This document shows, one piece after another, positions 1-8,077 of a DNA stretch of 29,609 bases. The translations under genes were made by a program, and so were the position numbers. The DNA lies in the NCBI GenBank assembly GCA_023387375.1, contig JAEWIE010000009.1, forward strand, positions 1 through 29,609, read 5' to 3'. The DNA comes from Bacteroidota bacterium. GTDB taxonomy: Bacteria > Bacteroidota > Bacteroidia > Flavobacteriales > Weeksellaceae. The notes beneath the pieces are model-generated. The model worked only from the letters and a program-made list of their open reading frames with translations. It was not told the DNA's origin and ran no database searches. How positions within the stretch are numbered: position 1 is the first letter of the stretch; each line of letters begins with the position of its first letter.

Positions 1-678
1 GATGTAGTGATGTATGGAAAAGTGATTCCTATCTTTCTCTTTATTTTCCTTGCTCCTATTATTGGGATGATTATCTCGGTGATTATCACCCTAATTATTG
101 TGAATATCTCTAAAAATGCAAATCCTCACAAAGCGGAAAAAGAATTTAAGAGATGGCAACTTGTTTCCTCTGCACTCTTTAGCCTTGGACACGGTTTAAA
201 CGATGCTCAAAAAGTAATGGGGATTATTGGAGCGGCGATTATCTTTTACCACGTAAACTTAATCGGTGGTGACGACGTCTATGCCATGATGGAGTCTTCC
301 GAGAGATTCTCTTATTTTGCCCAGCATTACCTTTGGGTGCCACTCGTTTCCTTCCTTGCGATCGGTCTAGGTACTATGAGTGGAGGATGGAAGATTATTA
401 AGACCATGGGGACTCGTATTACCAAAGTGACATCCTTAGAAGGAGTAGCAGCGGAGAGTGCAGGAGCCATTACCTTATTTTTAACGGACCATTTAGGAAT
501 TCCAGTATCGACAACGCATACCATTACAGGATCCATTATTGGGGTAGGACTTACAAAAAGAGTCTCTGCTGTACGTTGGGGGATTACTATTAGTCTTCTT
601 TGGGCCTGGGTTCTTACGATTCCAGTAAGTGCTATCATTGCAGGAGTGACTTACTACTTAGTGACCTTATTTACATAA
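1..678 (+). CDS. Inorganic phosphate transporter, Pit family (5' end outside window)
   Basis: This is the C-terminal part of a Pit (PF01384) low-affinity phosphate permease of the inner membrane. The frame is open from base 1, so the gene begins upstream of the window; the GTG and ATG at 7 and 10 are internal codons. About 225 residues remain. Near residue 61 counted from base 7 is GHGLNDAQK, the conserved GxND signature that in this family shapes the phosphate/cation path. It is followed by MGIIGAA, and near the end by a second family block, GIPVSTTHTITGS. Several long hydrophobic stretches are membrane segments, including one at the visible N-terminus and one at the C-terminus. Bacteroidota Pit proteins are often 700 or more residues, so most of the gene may lie outside. 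A strong terminator follows the stop codon. The family is secure; the exact cation partner is not visible. Confidence 0.93.
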   Translation, partial: DVVMYGKVIPIFLFIFLAPIIGMIISVIITLIIVNISKNANPHKAEKEFKRWQLVSSALFSLGHGLNDAQKVMGIIGAAIIFYHVNLIGGDDVYAMMESSERFSYFAQHYLWVPLVSFLAIGLGTMSGGWKIIKTMGTRITKVTSLEGVAAESAGAITLFLTDHLGIPVSTTHTITGSIIGVGLTKRVSAVRWGITISLLWAWVLTIPVSAIIAGVTYYLVTLFT

Positions 679-698
679 GAAGAAACGATATACAATCT

Positions 699-731
699 AA
701 ATAGCGAGCTTAATAGGCTCGCTATTTTTTG
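699..731 (+). terminator. Intrinsic terminator after the phosphate transporter
   Basis: The arms AATAGCGAGC (700-709) and GCTCGCTATT (717-726) are perfectly complementary. They enclose a 7-base loop and run into TTTTTT. The hairpin begins 21 bases after the transporter stop and separates it from the prenyl synthetase unit. Confidence 0.9.
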
Positions 732-845
732 TGACCAAAAAAGAAGGGTAGTGCCTTTCTCTATTCTCTTGTTTTACCTAAGAAGAGATCCTTAAGTTTT
801 TAAAAGGAAACAAATGGTTTGTTTTTTTAAACGCTTAATTAATCT

Positions 846-853
846 TATTTTTG
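846..853 (+). promoter_or_regulatory. Bacteroidota -7 promoter element for the prenyl synthetase gene
   Basis: TATTTTTG fits the Bacteroidota sigma -7 consensus TAnnTTTG exactly and lies 17 bases before the ATG at 871. A TTTG at 818-821 could be the -33 element, although the 24-base spacing is longer than the usual 19-21. The leader would be very short. Confidence 0.6.
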
Positions 854-870
854 CGTCTTATTAGAAGACT

Positions 871-1842
871 ATGGAATTTATTCAAGATTATCAGAATGTC
901 GTGGCGAGAGCGATTGAAAAGTACAAATTCAAGCAGGAGCCTCAGGAACTATACGATCCGATCAATTATATTATTTCACACGGAGGAAAACGCCTAAGAC
1001 CCGTGATGGTTCTTATGGGAAATGATTTATTTGGGGGAGATATTGAAAAAGCTATCAAACCCGCATTAGCTATTGAGTTTTTCCATAATTTCTCTTTAAT
1101 CCATGACGACATTATGGACGAGGCTCCTTTACGAAGAGGAAAGCCTACCATCCATACGCTTCATGGAATTAACATAGGAATCCTTTGCGGAGATGCCCTT
1201 CTAATTAAATCCTATCAGTTTTTTGAAGACTTAAGTCCAGAACTCTTTAAAAAATGTACCACTCTATTTTCGAAGACTGCGGCTATTCTTTGTGAAGGAC
1301 AGCAGATGGATGTGAATTTTGAGACCCGAGCCGATGTAAGTTATGAGGAGTATATCCAAATGATTACGAGCAAAACAGGCGTTCTCAGTGCGACTTCCTT
1401 TAAAATTGGGGCTCTTATCGCAGGGGCCACAGAAGAAGAGGCTGAGAATCTTTACCAGTTTGGTAAACATATTGGAATAGCCTTCCAAATCATGGACGAC
1501 TATCTCGATGTATTTGGCGATATGTCGCAATTCGGAAAACGCCAAGCGGGCGATGTCTTTGAAAATAAGAAAACGGTTCTGTACCTGATTGCTAAAGAGC
1601 ATGCAAACGATGAAGAACGTGAAGAGTTAGAATACTGGTACTCTAAAAAAACAGAAAATGTGGATAAGCTTCACGGAGTTCTTAAAATCTTCCGTCGCAC
1701 GAAGGTGGATGAAAAAGTACTTCGTCTTATTCAAAAACACAATGAATTAGGACAGGAGTATTTAGCGAAAATTAATCTCTCTGAGGAGAAGAAAAAACCT
1801 TTCATTGAGCTAGCCAATTATTTACTTAAACGCGAATCTTAA
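871..1842 (+). CDS. Polyprenyl synthetase family protein (trans-isoprenyl diphosphate synthase)
   Basis: This cytoplasmic enzyme adds isopentenyl diphosphate to an allylic diphosphate, making the prenyl chains used for quinones or carrier lipids. The 323 residues carry all class I prenyltransferase marks: GGKRLRP (38-44), the first aspartate-rich motif DDIMDE (79-84) followed by RRGKPT, GDALL (107-111), the TSKTG lysine, and the second motif DDYLD (209-213) followed by GK and GDVFENKKT. Phe74 lies five residues before the first aspartate motif. An aromatic residue there usually limits products to short chains (FPP/GGPP), but this is only an inference. The GSCFA gene starts 8 bases after the stop, so the two are probably co-transcribed. 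The ATG at 871 sits close behind a TAnnTTTG promoter. The family is certain; the product length is open. Confidence 0.95.
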   Translation: MEFIQDYQNVVARAIEKYKFKQEPQELYDPINYIISHGGKRLRPVMVLMGNDLFGGDIEKAIKPALAIEFFHNFSLIHDDIMDEAPLRRGKPTIHTLHGINIGILCGDALLIKSYQFFEDLSPELFKKCTTLFSKTAAILCEGQQMDVNFETRADVSYEEYIQMITSKTGVLSATSFKIGALIAGATEEEAENLYQFGKHIGIAFQIMDDYLDVFGDMSQFGKRQAGDVFENKKTVLYLIAKEHANDEEREELEYWYSKKTENVDKLHGVLKIFRRTKVDEKVLRLIQKHNELGQEYLAKINLSEEKKKPFIELANYLLKRES

Positions 1843-1850
1843 TTAGTCAC

Positions 1851-2813
1851 ATGCTATTTCGTACGCCAGTACCCATATTAGAATCTAACGACAAGTTAGA
1901 AATAGAAGACCTTGTTTTTTCCATCGGCTCTTGTTTTTCAAGTGAGATCTCTCGTCTCCTTGAAAAGGGGCAAATTCAGACTTGCCACAATCCTTTTGGA
2001 ACTTTATTCAATCCCTTTTCGATTGCAAAAGCGATTCGGGCTGTGCACGATTCTAAAATGTATACGCAGGAGGATTTAATTCAGTACCAAGATAAGGTAA
2101 TCTCTTTAGACCATCACTCAAAATACAGTAGCGGATTTGTCCACAAAACGCTTGAGAAAATCAATGCCGATATTGAGGTTTCGAATCGGTTCTTACAATC
2201 CACAAAATGGGTTGTTGTTACCTTTGGAAGCGCCTATGTCCACGAATTTTTGCCTCGTCCCCAAATTGTGGCCAATTGCCATAAACTGCCAGGAAACTAT
2301 TTTAAAAAGCGTTTATTAAGCGCGGAGGAAGTTAAAAATTCCATGCAGCAGACGGTAGAGGATCTTTTGGATATTTGCCCTGAAGGCGTAAAGTTTCTTT
2401 TTACCCTTTCTCCTGTACGGCATACGAAAGAGGGCATCGTGGAGAACCAAAGAAGCAAGGCTCTTTTGCTAAGTTCAATGCATGAAATCGTAGAGCAGTA
2501 CGAGGAAGTTATGTATCTGCCTATTTATGAGATTATGCTCGACGAACTTCGAGACTATCGTTTTTACAAAGAGGACATGATTCATCCGAGCGCTCAGGCC
2601 GTGAATTATATTTTTGAAAAGTTTGGTAACGCGTACTTTTCTGACGCCACCATGGAATTTATTGAAGACAACTTCAAAATCATGCGCTCTTTGCAGCATC
2701 GCCCTTCGCAGCAAGAGGATCCTAAATACCTTGCGTTTAGAGAAGCTTTAAATAGAAAAATTGAAAAGCAAAGAGAAAAAGTAAACCATCCTATTTTCCT
2801 AGACAATCTATAG
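1851..2813 (+). CDS. GSCFA domain-containing protein
   Basis: The GSCFA domain (PF08885) is named after its N-terminal motif, seen here as SIGSCFSSEI (residues 24-33). It belongs to the SGNH/GDSL-like hydrolase group. Near residue 240 the protein has KEDMIHPSAQAV, which resembles the C-terminal Asp-x-x-His block of SGNH hydrolases, so Ser27 and this Asp/His are candidate catalytic residues. No signal peptide or membrane segment is visible, so it is probably cytoplasmic. Length (320 residues) is normal for the family. It starts 8 bases after the prenyl synthetase and tatD begins 21 bases after its stop, which suggests one transcript. The natural substrate of GSCFA proteins is not established, and the neighbourhood does not fix it. 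Confidence 0.9.
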   Translation: MLFRTPVPILESNDKLEIEDLVFSIGSCFSSEISRLLEKGQIQTCHNPFGTLFNPFSIAKAIRAVHDSKMYTQEDLIQYQDKVISLDHHSKYSSGFVHKTLEKINADIEVSNRFLQSTKWVVVTFGSAYVHEFLPRPQIVANCHKLPGNYFKKRLLSAEEVKNSMQQTVEDLLDICPEGVKFLFTLSPVRHTKEGIVENQRSKALLLSSMHEIVEQYEEVMYLPIYEIMLDELRDYRFYKEDMIHPSAQAVNYIFEKFGNAYFSDATMEFIEDNFKIMRSLQHRPSQQEDPKYLAFREALNRKIEKQREKVNHPIFLDNL

Positions 2814-2834
2814 AGAAAGGAAATAAGTTTAAAA

Positions 2835-3605
2835 ATGATGATAGATACCCATACCCATTTGTATTCAGACGCCTTTGACGAGGATCGTGACGCGGTTATT
2901 GAGAGAGCTCAAAAAGTAGGCGTAGAGAAGTTCTTTTTGCCTGCTATTGATTCAAGTACTCATAAGGCCATGCTGGAGCTGGAAGATAGGTATCCTGAGA
3001 GTGTATACGCCATGATGGGACTTCACCCCTGCAGTGTGAAGCCTGATACCTTTGAGAGTGAATTAAAGGAGGTGAGGTCGTATTTAGACAACAGATCTTT
3101 TTGCGCTATTGGAGAGATTGGAATTGACCTTTATTGGGACAAGGAAACACTTGAAATTCAGACTCGAGCTTTTGAGCAGCAGATTGACTGGGCGATTGAA
3201 TTTGATATCCCTATTGTGATTCATGCAAGAGAAAGCTTTAACGAGGTATTTGAGGTTTTAGAAAGAAAACGTCACCCGAAATTAAGAGGTATTTTTCACT
3301 GCTTTACGGGTACTCAGGAGCAGGCTTTACAAGCCATCGATCTTGGTTTCTTACTTGGAATTGGAGGCGTAGTTACGTTCAAAAACGGAGGAATAGATAA
3401 GTTCCTAGGAGAAATTCCTCTTAAGCATATTGTACTTGAAACGGATTCTCCTTATTTAGCGCCTGTCCCTTTTAGAGGCAAGCGAAATGAATCCTCGTAC
3501 TTGCAGCTTGTCGCTGGTAAATTAGTGGATGTATACCAAACCGATTTTGCAGAGATCAAAAAGCAGACGACTGAAAATGCACTAGCTCTTTTTGCGATTT
3601 CGTAA
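2835..3605 (+). CDS. TatD family metal-dependent hydrolase (deoxyribonuclease-like)
   Basis: TatD-family enzymes are cytoplasmic metal-dependent hydrolases of the amidohydrolase TIM-barrel fold; characterised members are DNases. The 256-residue protein shows the expected metal ligands in order: H6 and H8 in DTHTHLY, E94 in AIGEIGIDLYW, H130 in IVIHARES, H155 in IFHCFTG, and D204 in LETDSPYLAP. Length matches the family (about 255-265). Two in-frame ATGs lie side by side at 2835 and 2838, so the start could be one codon later. It is the last gene of the prenyl synthetase-GSCFA-tatD run and converges on the helicase gene with a hairpin terminator between. The family is secure; the physiological substrate is not shown. 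Confidence 0.94.
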   Translation: MMIDTHTHLYSDAFDEDRDAVIERAQKVGVEKFFLPAIDSSTHKAMLELEDRYPESVYAMMGLHPCSVKPDTFESELKEVRSYLDNRSFCAIGEIGIDLYWDKETLEIQTRAFEQQIDWAIEFDIPIVIHARESFNEVFEVLERKRHPKLRGIFHCFTGTQEQALQAIDLGFLLGIGGVVTFKNGGIDKFLGEIPLKHIVLETDSPYLAPVPFRGKRNESSYLQLVAGKLVDVYQTDFAEIKKQTTENALALFAIS

Positions 3606-3627
3606 AAGAAGCTTGAAATTGTGAAAT

Positions 3628-3660
3628 AAAAAAAGGCCGCCAATTTGTGCGGACTTTTTA
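3628..3660. terminator. Bidirectional terminator between tatD-like and helicase genes
   Basis: An A-run plus GGCCGC (3635-3640) pairs with GCGGAC plus a T-run (3649-3659), with one internal mismatch. Because A and T runs flank both sides, the hairpin can stop transcription from both convergent genes, which end at 3605 (+) and 3671 (-). Confidence 0.75.
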
Positions 3661-3670
3661 TTTGAGTAAT

Positions 3671-4921
3671 CTATTTATTTCGGTTGAACCCCTTGTTTTT
3701 TGGTTTTTTATAACCAATGTCTTTTTTGGCTTGAGGGCGTGGTCTTGGAGTGAATGGCTTGTTGTTGCTATCTCTCTTTTCTGCCACCATGTTGTCCTCG
3801 TGGTAAGGGTGATCCCTTTCCACTGGAATTTTTATTCCAATAAGTTTCTCTGTATTCTTTAGGTTGAGAAGGTCGAGGCCGTCTACAAACGAAAAGGAAC
3901 TTCCTAAGGAGCCTGCACGACCGGTTCTTCCGATTCGATGAACGTATGTTTCGGAAACGTCAGAGAGTTCAAAATTGATTACGAATTTCAGTTCATCAAT
4001 GTCAATTCCTCTCGCTGCAATGTCCGTCGCAACCAAAACTCTTGTGGTTTTGTTTTTGAAATTGCTTAGGGCATTTTGACGAGCATTCTGAGATTTATTC
4101 CCGTGAATAGCCTGCGCGCTAATTCCAGATTGAATCAGTTTTTTTGCGATTTTATCCGCTCCGTGTTTTGTTCTTGAAAAGACAAGAACTTGATCCAGTT
4201 TGGGATCTTGTAAGAGGTGGATAAGAAGGTTTAGTTTGTTGTTTTTGTCTACGAAATAAACCGCTTGAGAAATCGTTTGTGCTGTGGAAGAAACCGCCTG
4301 AACTTCCGCTCTCACAGGATTGTTAAGCATGGTTTTCGCCAGGTTCTGAATCTCCTGAGGAAAAGTAGCGGAAAAGAAAAGAGTTTGTCTTTTTTGAGGG
4401 AGAAGTTTTACCACGCGCTTTACGTCATGAACAAAACCCATGTCTAGCATACGGTCTGCTTCGTCAAGCACAAAGATTTCAATGTGCTTTAGGCTAATAA
4501 GCCCTTGAGAAATGAGGTCTAAAAGGCGACCTGGAGTAGCCACAAGAATGTCGACTCCTTTTTTTAAGGCGGCCTGCTGCGCTCCTTGCTTCACGCCTCC
4601 AAAGATAACAAGGTTCTTAAGTCTTAAATTGGTACCGTACTCGTGAAAGTTCTCTTCAATTTGAATGGCTAATTCACGTGTTGGAGTTAAGATTAAGGCT
4701 TTAATTTGCCCCGGTCTAGAGGGTTTTTCATTTAAGAGCTGAAGAATGGGAATCGCAAACGCGGCGGTTTTCCCTGTTCCCGTCTGCGCCGTTCCTAAAA
4801 GGTCCCTCCCTTCTAAAATCGAAGGAATGGCTTTTTCTTGAATAGGCGTGGGGCTAGTATAACCTTTTTTATCGAGCGCTTTAAGTATGGGCTCTATAAG
4901 GTCTAAATCGGTAAATTTCAA
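3671..4921 (-). CDS. DEAD/DEAH box RNA helicase, RhlE-like
   Basis: This ATP-dependent RNA helicase remodels RNA, probably in ribosome assembly, RNA decay or cold adaptation. The 416 residues contain the full motif series: the Q motif region PTPIQEKAIP (24-33), Walker A AQTGTGKT (45-52), TPTREL (79-84), DEAD (153-156), SAT (184-186), VATDIAARGID (297-307) and HRIGRTGR (329-336). A basic, low-complexity tail (about 380-416, rich in Arg, Pro, Lys and Asn) is typical of RhlE proteins and binds RNA non-specifically. A TAnnTTTG element lies about 65 bases upstream and a hairpin occupies the leader (4947-4970). It is preceded on the same strand by the DUF6438 gene but appears to have its own promoter. 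The subfamily name RhlE is probable, not proven. Confidence 0.94.
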   Translation of the reverse strand: MKFTDLDLIEPILKALDKKGYTSPTPIQEKAIPSILEGRDLLGTAQTGTGKTAAFAIPILQLLNEKPSRPGQIKALILTPTRELAIQIEENFHEYGTNLRLKNLVIFGGVKQGAQQAALKKGVDILVATPGRLLDLISQGLISLKHIEIFVLDEADRMLDMGFVHDVKRVVKLLPQKRQTLFFSATFPQEIQNLAKTMLNNPVRAEVQAVSSTAQTISQAVYFVDKNNKLNLLIHLLQDPKLDQVLVFSRTKHGADKIAKKLIQSGISAQAIHGNKSQNARQNALSNFKNKTTRVLVATDIAARGIDIDELKFVINFELSDVSETYVHRIGRTGRAGSLGSSFSFVDGLDLLNLKNTEKLIGIKIPVERDHPYHEDNMVAEKRDSNNKPFTPRPRPQAKKDIGYKKPKNKGFNRNK

Positions 4922-4946
4922 TGAGTTTTATTTTAAATTAAAGTAA

Positions 4947-4970
4947 ATCCTTTCTCTTAAAAAGAAAGGA
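4947..4970 (-). other. Hairpin in the helicase leader, possible terminator/attenuator
   Basis: On the minus strand TCCTTTCT and AGAAAGGA pair around a short TTTTAAG loop and are followed by TTTACTTTAATTT. The hairpin lies between the predicted promoter and the helicase start codon. It may end DUF6438 transcripts, attenuate the helicase mRNA, or do both. The U-tract is interrupted, so termination strength is uncertain. Confidence 0.5.
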
Positions 4971-4985
4971 CTTTTTTTGAGGTTG

Positions 4986-4993
4986 CAAAGGTA
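4986..4993 (-). promoter_or_regulatory. -7 promoter element for the helicase gene
   Basis: On the minus strand this reads TACCTTTG followed by CA, a match to the Bacteroidota TAnnTTTG consensus. It lies between the DUF6438 stop and the helicase start. No clear -33 TTG is seen at the expected distance, so strength is uncertain. Confidence 0.55.
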
Positions 4994-5027
4994 GTCTATT
5001 TTTTTTTAGTCCTCGTATAGGGATATG

Positions 5028-5510
5028 TTAGTCTATTTTCACCCAGTCTTCCGAGAATCTAAGTTCTTCAAGGGTCTTGTAAAAATCTCTTAGCTCAGGC
5101 GTTCCATTTTTGCCGTAGTCATCCCACTTCGCGGTTTGCCTAGGAGAAAGCTCAATTTTTACCTTAGCTGTCGGAAGATCGGTAACTTGTCTGTTGCCGT
5201 AATGCTCGTCTATAGAATTTAAATCAAGCTTTGCAAGGGCAAGTTGAACGGCCTTAAACGATTCTTCTGAAAGCGTGGTCTTAAAGGTTCCTTCGGGCGC
5301 GGCATTAGGATCATAGTCTTTGCTTTGAGGATTTGAAAAGGTAAAACGTTCCGCTTTAATGACGGCAGTTCTATCAGGATTAATGGTCATTTCAAAAATA
5401 GGGCAGAATCCAAAGCAAGCGGTCGCTTCGTACTCTAGGGTTTGAAAGGATTTATTTTGGGCTGTACAACCGAAAAGAAAAAGCGCAGATAGAAGGTAAA
5501 AGAATTTCAT
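5028..5510 (-). CDS. DUF6438 domain-containing lipoprotein
   Basis: This is a small lipoprotein (160 residues) of unknown function. The N-terminus MKFFYLLSALFLFGC is a signal peptide ending in a lipobox, with Cys15 as the predicted lipidated residue. The mature part begins with the family signature ACFGFCPIFEMTINPDRTA (about residues 31-49), whose CFGxCP cysteine pair and following beta-strand pattern are typical of DUF6438 proteins of Bacteroidota. Length is normal. It lies on the same strand as obg, with 132 bases between, and upstream of the helicase. Nothing in the neighbourhood suggests a pathway. The domain call is good; the function is unknown. Confidence 0.85.
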   Translation of the reverse strand: MKFFYLLSALFLFGCTAQNKSFQTLEYEATACFGFCPIFEMTINPDRTAVIKAERFTFSNPQSKDYDPNAAPEGTFKTTLSEESFKAVQLALAKLDLNSIDEHYGNRQVTDLPTAKVKIELSPRQTAKWDDYGKNGTPELRDFYKTLEELRFSEDWVKID

Positions 5511-5556
5511 ACTTATTTTTTATTTCTCCACCCCAATAATTGTACCGAGCTACATT

Positions 5557-5600
5557 CTTCGCCGCTTTGCTTTGTCTAAAGGGAAAGAAAAGGGGCGAAG
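5557..5600. other. Long imperfect hairpin between obg and DUF6438 genes
   Basis: CTTCGCC (5557-5563) pairs with GGCGAAG (5594-5600). The stem continues inward imperfectly through CTTT/AAAG pairs to a small loop near 5577-5580. A run of nine T follows on the plus strand (about 5605-5613), but the neighbouring genes are on the minus strand. An alternative pairing of ACATTCTT (about 5553) with AAGAATGT (about 5615) also exists. Its role is unclear. Confidence 0.5.
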
Positions 5601-5642
5601 TGAATTTTTTTTTAAAGAATGTGGGTCGGGATTAAAATCCTT

Positions 5643-6626
5643 TTACTCGTGAAGTTTTTTCCACAGAACATCCTTAAGTTCTGTAAGGCCCTGCTCGCTC
5701 ACACCAGAGAAAAAGAGTAGGGGGAAGTTCTCAGGAAATTCTTTTCGAATTTCTTCTTTTAGTTCCTCGTCGAGTAAATCCGCTTTGGAGATAGACACGA
5801 CAAAGTCTTTTTCTAAAAGCTCAGGATTGTATTTTGAGAGTTCATTTTTGAGAATTTTGTATTCTTCAAAATGATCGTCCGAATCCGCTGGAATTAGAAA
5901 CAGTAAAATAGAATTTCTTTCAATGTGTCTTAAGAATCGATGGCCAAGTCCTTTTCCTTCGGCAGCTCCCTCAATAATTCCAGGGATATCCGCCATTACA
6001 AAAGATTTGTAATTTCTATATTCTACAATTCCTAAGTTAGGCGTAAGGGTAGTAAAGGCGTAATTGGCAATTTTAGGTTTTGCAGCCGAAACAGCGGCAA
6101 GCAAAGTGGATTTTCCAGCATTAGGAAATCCTACAAGACCTACGTCTGCTAAAACTTTTAATTCAAAAATAACAGGTCCTTCTTCGCCTGGTAAACCGGG
6201 CTGCGCGTAACGTGGCGTTTGGTTGGTTGAGGATTTGAAGTGCTCGTTTCCAAGTCCTCCTTTTCCTCCTCTCATAAGGATGATTTCTTGTCCGTCCTCC
6301 ATGATTTCGCCAAGAACTTCTCCCTCTTCATTTTTAGCGATGGTCCCTAGGGGAACCTCGATGTAAACATCCTCACCGTCAGCTCCCGTTAATTGGCTCT
6401 TGGCTCCGTTTCCTCCACGCTGCGCTTTAATATGTCGTGTATAACGTAAAGGCAAAAGAGTCCACTCGTGGGCGTTGCCGCGCATGATGACATGCCCGCC
6501 GCGTCCTCCATCACCGCCGTCGGGACCTCCTTTCGGAATGTATTTTTCCCTTCTTAGGTGCGCGGATCCAGCACCTCCGTGGCCACTTTTACAGTGAATT
6601 TTTACGTAATCTACAAAATTTGACAT
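5643..6626 (-). CDS. obgE: GTPase Obg/CgtA
   Basis: Obg is an essential GTPase that acts in 50S ribosome assembly and stress control. The protein has the N-terminal glycine-rich Obg fold (about 1-158, with repeated GG motifs) and then the G domain: G1 GFPNAGKST (166-174), switch region TTLTPNLG, G3 DIPG (213-216) with GIIEGAAEGKGLGHRFLRHIER, G4 SKAD (280-283), and a G5-like FFSG near 308. It is 327 residues and ends soon after the G domain, so it lacks the C-terminal OCT domain of some Gram-positive Obg proteins, as is usual in Bacteroidota. It follows adk by 55 bases and is likely the third gene of hpt-adk-obg, joining nucleotide supply with a guanine-nucleotide-sensing GTPase. Confidence 0.97.
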   Translation of the reverse strand: MSNFVDYVKIHCKSGHGGAGSAHLRREKYIPKGGPDGGDGGRGGHVIMRGNAHEWTLLPLRYTRHIKAQRGGNGAKSQLTGADGEDVYIEVPLGTIAKNEEGEVLGEIMEDGQEIILMRGGKGGLGNEHFKSSTNQTPRYAQPGLPGEEGPVIFELKVLADVGLVGFPNAGKSTLLAAVSAAKPKIANYAFTTLTPNLGIVEYRNYKSFVMADIPGIIEGAAEGKGLGHRFLRHIERNSILLFLIPADSDDHFEEYKILKNELSKYNPELLEKDFVVSISKADLLDEELKEEIRKEFPENFPLLFFSGVSEQGLTELKDVLWKKLHE

Positions 6627-6681
6627 ATAGGTCTTTTAGCTTGAGGGAAAGAAAGTTTCTTAGGGAAAAGCCTAAACTTTT

Positions 6682-7272
6682 TTAGTCCTCCTGATTTTTG
6701 ATTTTTCTAACTTCGCGGTAAAGCGCTTCAGCAATTTCAGAGATTTCTCCCACGCCATTGACCTCCACGTACTTTCCTTGTTTTTTATATAGCTCCGCTA
6801 CTTCGGCGGTCTTCTTGTAATATTCTTTGATACGATTGCGAATGATTTCTTCATTGCTATCGTCAGTTCTTCCACTGGTTTTTCCTCTGTTTAAAAGACG
6901 CTCCACTAAAATTTCATCCTCTACAATAAGAGAAAGGCAGATATCGATTTGTGAATCTAGTTCCGTTTTAACAATCTCCTCGAGGGCAAGGGTTTGCTCC
7001 GCTGTTCTTGGGAATCCATCAAAAATAAAGCCAGCCGCATCGGTTGGTTTTTTCACTTCACTGATGAGCATATCAATGGTGACTTGGTCCGGAACGAGCT
7101 CTCCTTTGTCCATGTATGATTTGGCTAACGTTCCAAGAGGGGTGCTGTTTTTAATGTTGAACCGAAATAAATCCCCAGTAGAGATCTGCTTGAGATTAAA
7201 GGTTTCGATTAAATTTTGTGCTTGTGTGCCTTTTCCACTTCCTGGAGGGCCAAAAAGTACGATGTTGATCAT
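6682..7272 (-). CDS. adk: Adenylate kinase (short form)
   Basis: Adenylate kinase interconverts ATP + AMP and two ADP in the cytoplasm. The 196 residues start MINIVLFGPPGSGKGT, with the P-loop at 8-16, followed by the AMP-binding region STGDLFR and the conserved GFIFDGFPRT. The lid segment is short (LLNRGKTSGRTDD followed by an arginine helix) instead of the ~30-residue longer lid of E. coli-type enzymes. This matches short adenylate kinases common in Bacteroidota. It lies 22 bases after hpt and 55 before obg, all on the minus strand, so the three are probably co-transcribed. Identification is secure. Confidence 0.97.
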   Translation of the reverse strand: MINIVLFGPPGSGKGTQAQNLIETFNLKQISTGDLFRFNIKNSTPLGTLAKSYMDKGELVPDQVTIDMLISEVKKPTDAAGFIFDGFPRTAEQTLALEEIVKTELDSQIDICLSLIVEDEILVERLLNRGKTSGRTDDSNEEIIRNRIKEYYKKTAEVAELYKKQGKYVEVNGVGEISEIAEALYREVRKIKNQED

Positions 7273-7294
7273 ATCTTAAAGTAGTTATATCGGA

Positions 7295-7849
7295 TTAGTG
7301 ATTGATTCGTCCTTCTGCAAGTTGGTACAAATCGGGAAGGTTACGACCAAGTTCATCGTAATCCAGTCCGTATCCTAATACGAATTTGTTTGGAATTTCT
7401 TTTGCCACATAGTCGATTTTAAAATTCTTTTTAAAGACATCCGGTTTTAAAAGTAGAGTGGCCACTTTTAAGGATTTAGGTCTTTGGGTGTTTTTGAAGT
7501 ATTCAAAAAGACTCTCGATCGTACCCCCTGTATCTACTATGTCTTCCATAAGGATAATGTGACGACCTTCGACATCTTTCGTGAGATCCATCTTTTTGTA
7601 GACAATTCCTGTGGACTGAGTTCCAGAGTAAGAACTTACTTGCAAAAAAGCAATTTCACATGGGCCTGGGTAGTGCTTCAAAAAGTCGGAGAAGAACATG
7701 ATTACCCCGTTTAATACCCCGATAAAGACAGGGGTTTCGTCTTTATACTCTTCATAGACTTCAAGGGCGAGCGCCTTAATGAGCTCTTGAATTTCGTCGT
7801 TCTTTAAATAAGGGACGAATTCTTTGTCGTGAATTTGGACTCTGTTCAT
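7295..7849 (-). CDS. hpt: Hypoxanthine phosphoribosyltransferase
   Basis: This enzyme salvages hypoxanthine and guanine to IMP and GMP using PRPP. The PRPP-binding motif EDIVDTGGT is at residues 102-110, and an N-terminal VFIGVLNGVIMFFSDF block and KPDVF near the C-terminus are typical. The protein is 184 residues. I chose the ATG at 7849 (MNRVQIHDKEF). A TTG four codons upstream at 7861 is also open, but the -7 element at 7866-7873 would place the transcription start at or past it. The gene is first in hpt-adk-obg and diverges from purA, so two purine-nucleotide genes share one intergenic region. Confidence 0.95.
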   Translation of the reverse strand: MNRVQIHDKEFVPYLKNDEIQELIKALALEVYEEYKDETPVFIGVLNGVIMFFSDFLKHYPGPCEIAFLQVSSYSGTQSTGIVYKKMDLTKDVEGRHIILMEDIVDTGGTIESLFEYFKNTQRPKSLKVATLLLKPDVFKKNFKIDYVAKEIPNKFVLGYGLDYDELGRNLPDLYQLAEGRINH

Positions 7850-7865
7850 AGTGAATTTCAAAATG

Positions 7866-7873
7866 CAAATTTA
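7866..7873 (-). promoter_or_regulatory. -7 promoter element for hpt-adk-obg
   Basis: On the minus strand this reads TAAATTTG, an exact TAnnTTTG match, 16 bases before the hpt ATG. No good -33 TTTG is seen at the usual distance. Confidence 0.6.
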
Positions 7874-8077
7874 CGAATTTTTAAGGAAGTGCGCCTAAAG
7901 GAATCAAATCTGCATTTTTCTTAGCTTGGGGGGTGCCTATCACTCTTTTTCGAAAAACCTTGCATTACCAAAGAATTGGATTTTTTATCATTTATGGGAG
8001 GAAGCAAAGAAAAATGCGCCTATTTTCATGGTTTTAGAAGGCGCGTCCAATTTGGAGCTAAAAACTTATCTTAATTG

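Noticed and set aside
3647..3862. Plus-strand frame overlapping the helicase 3' end
   Set aside because: It lies opposite a clearly coding gene, begins in the terminator and encodes no recognisable protein.
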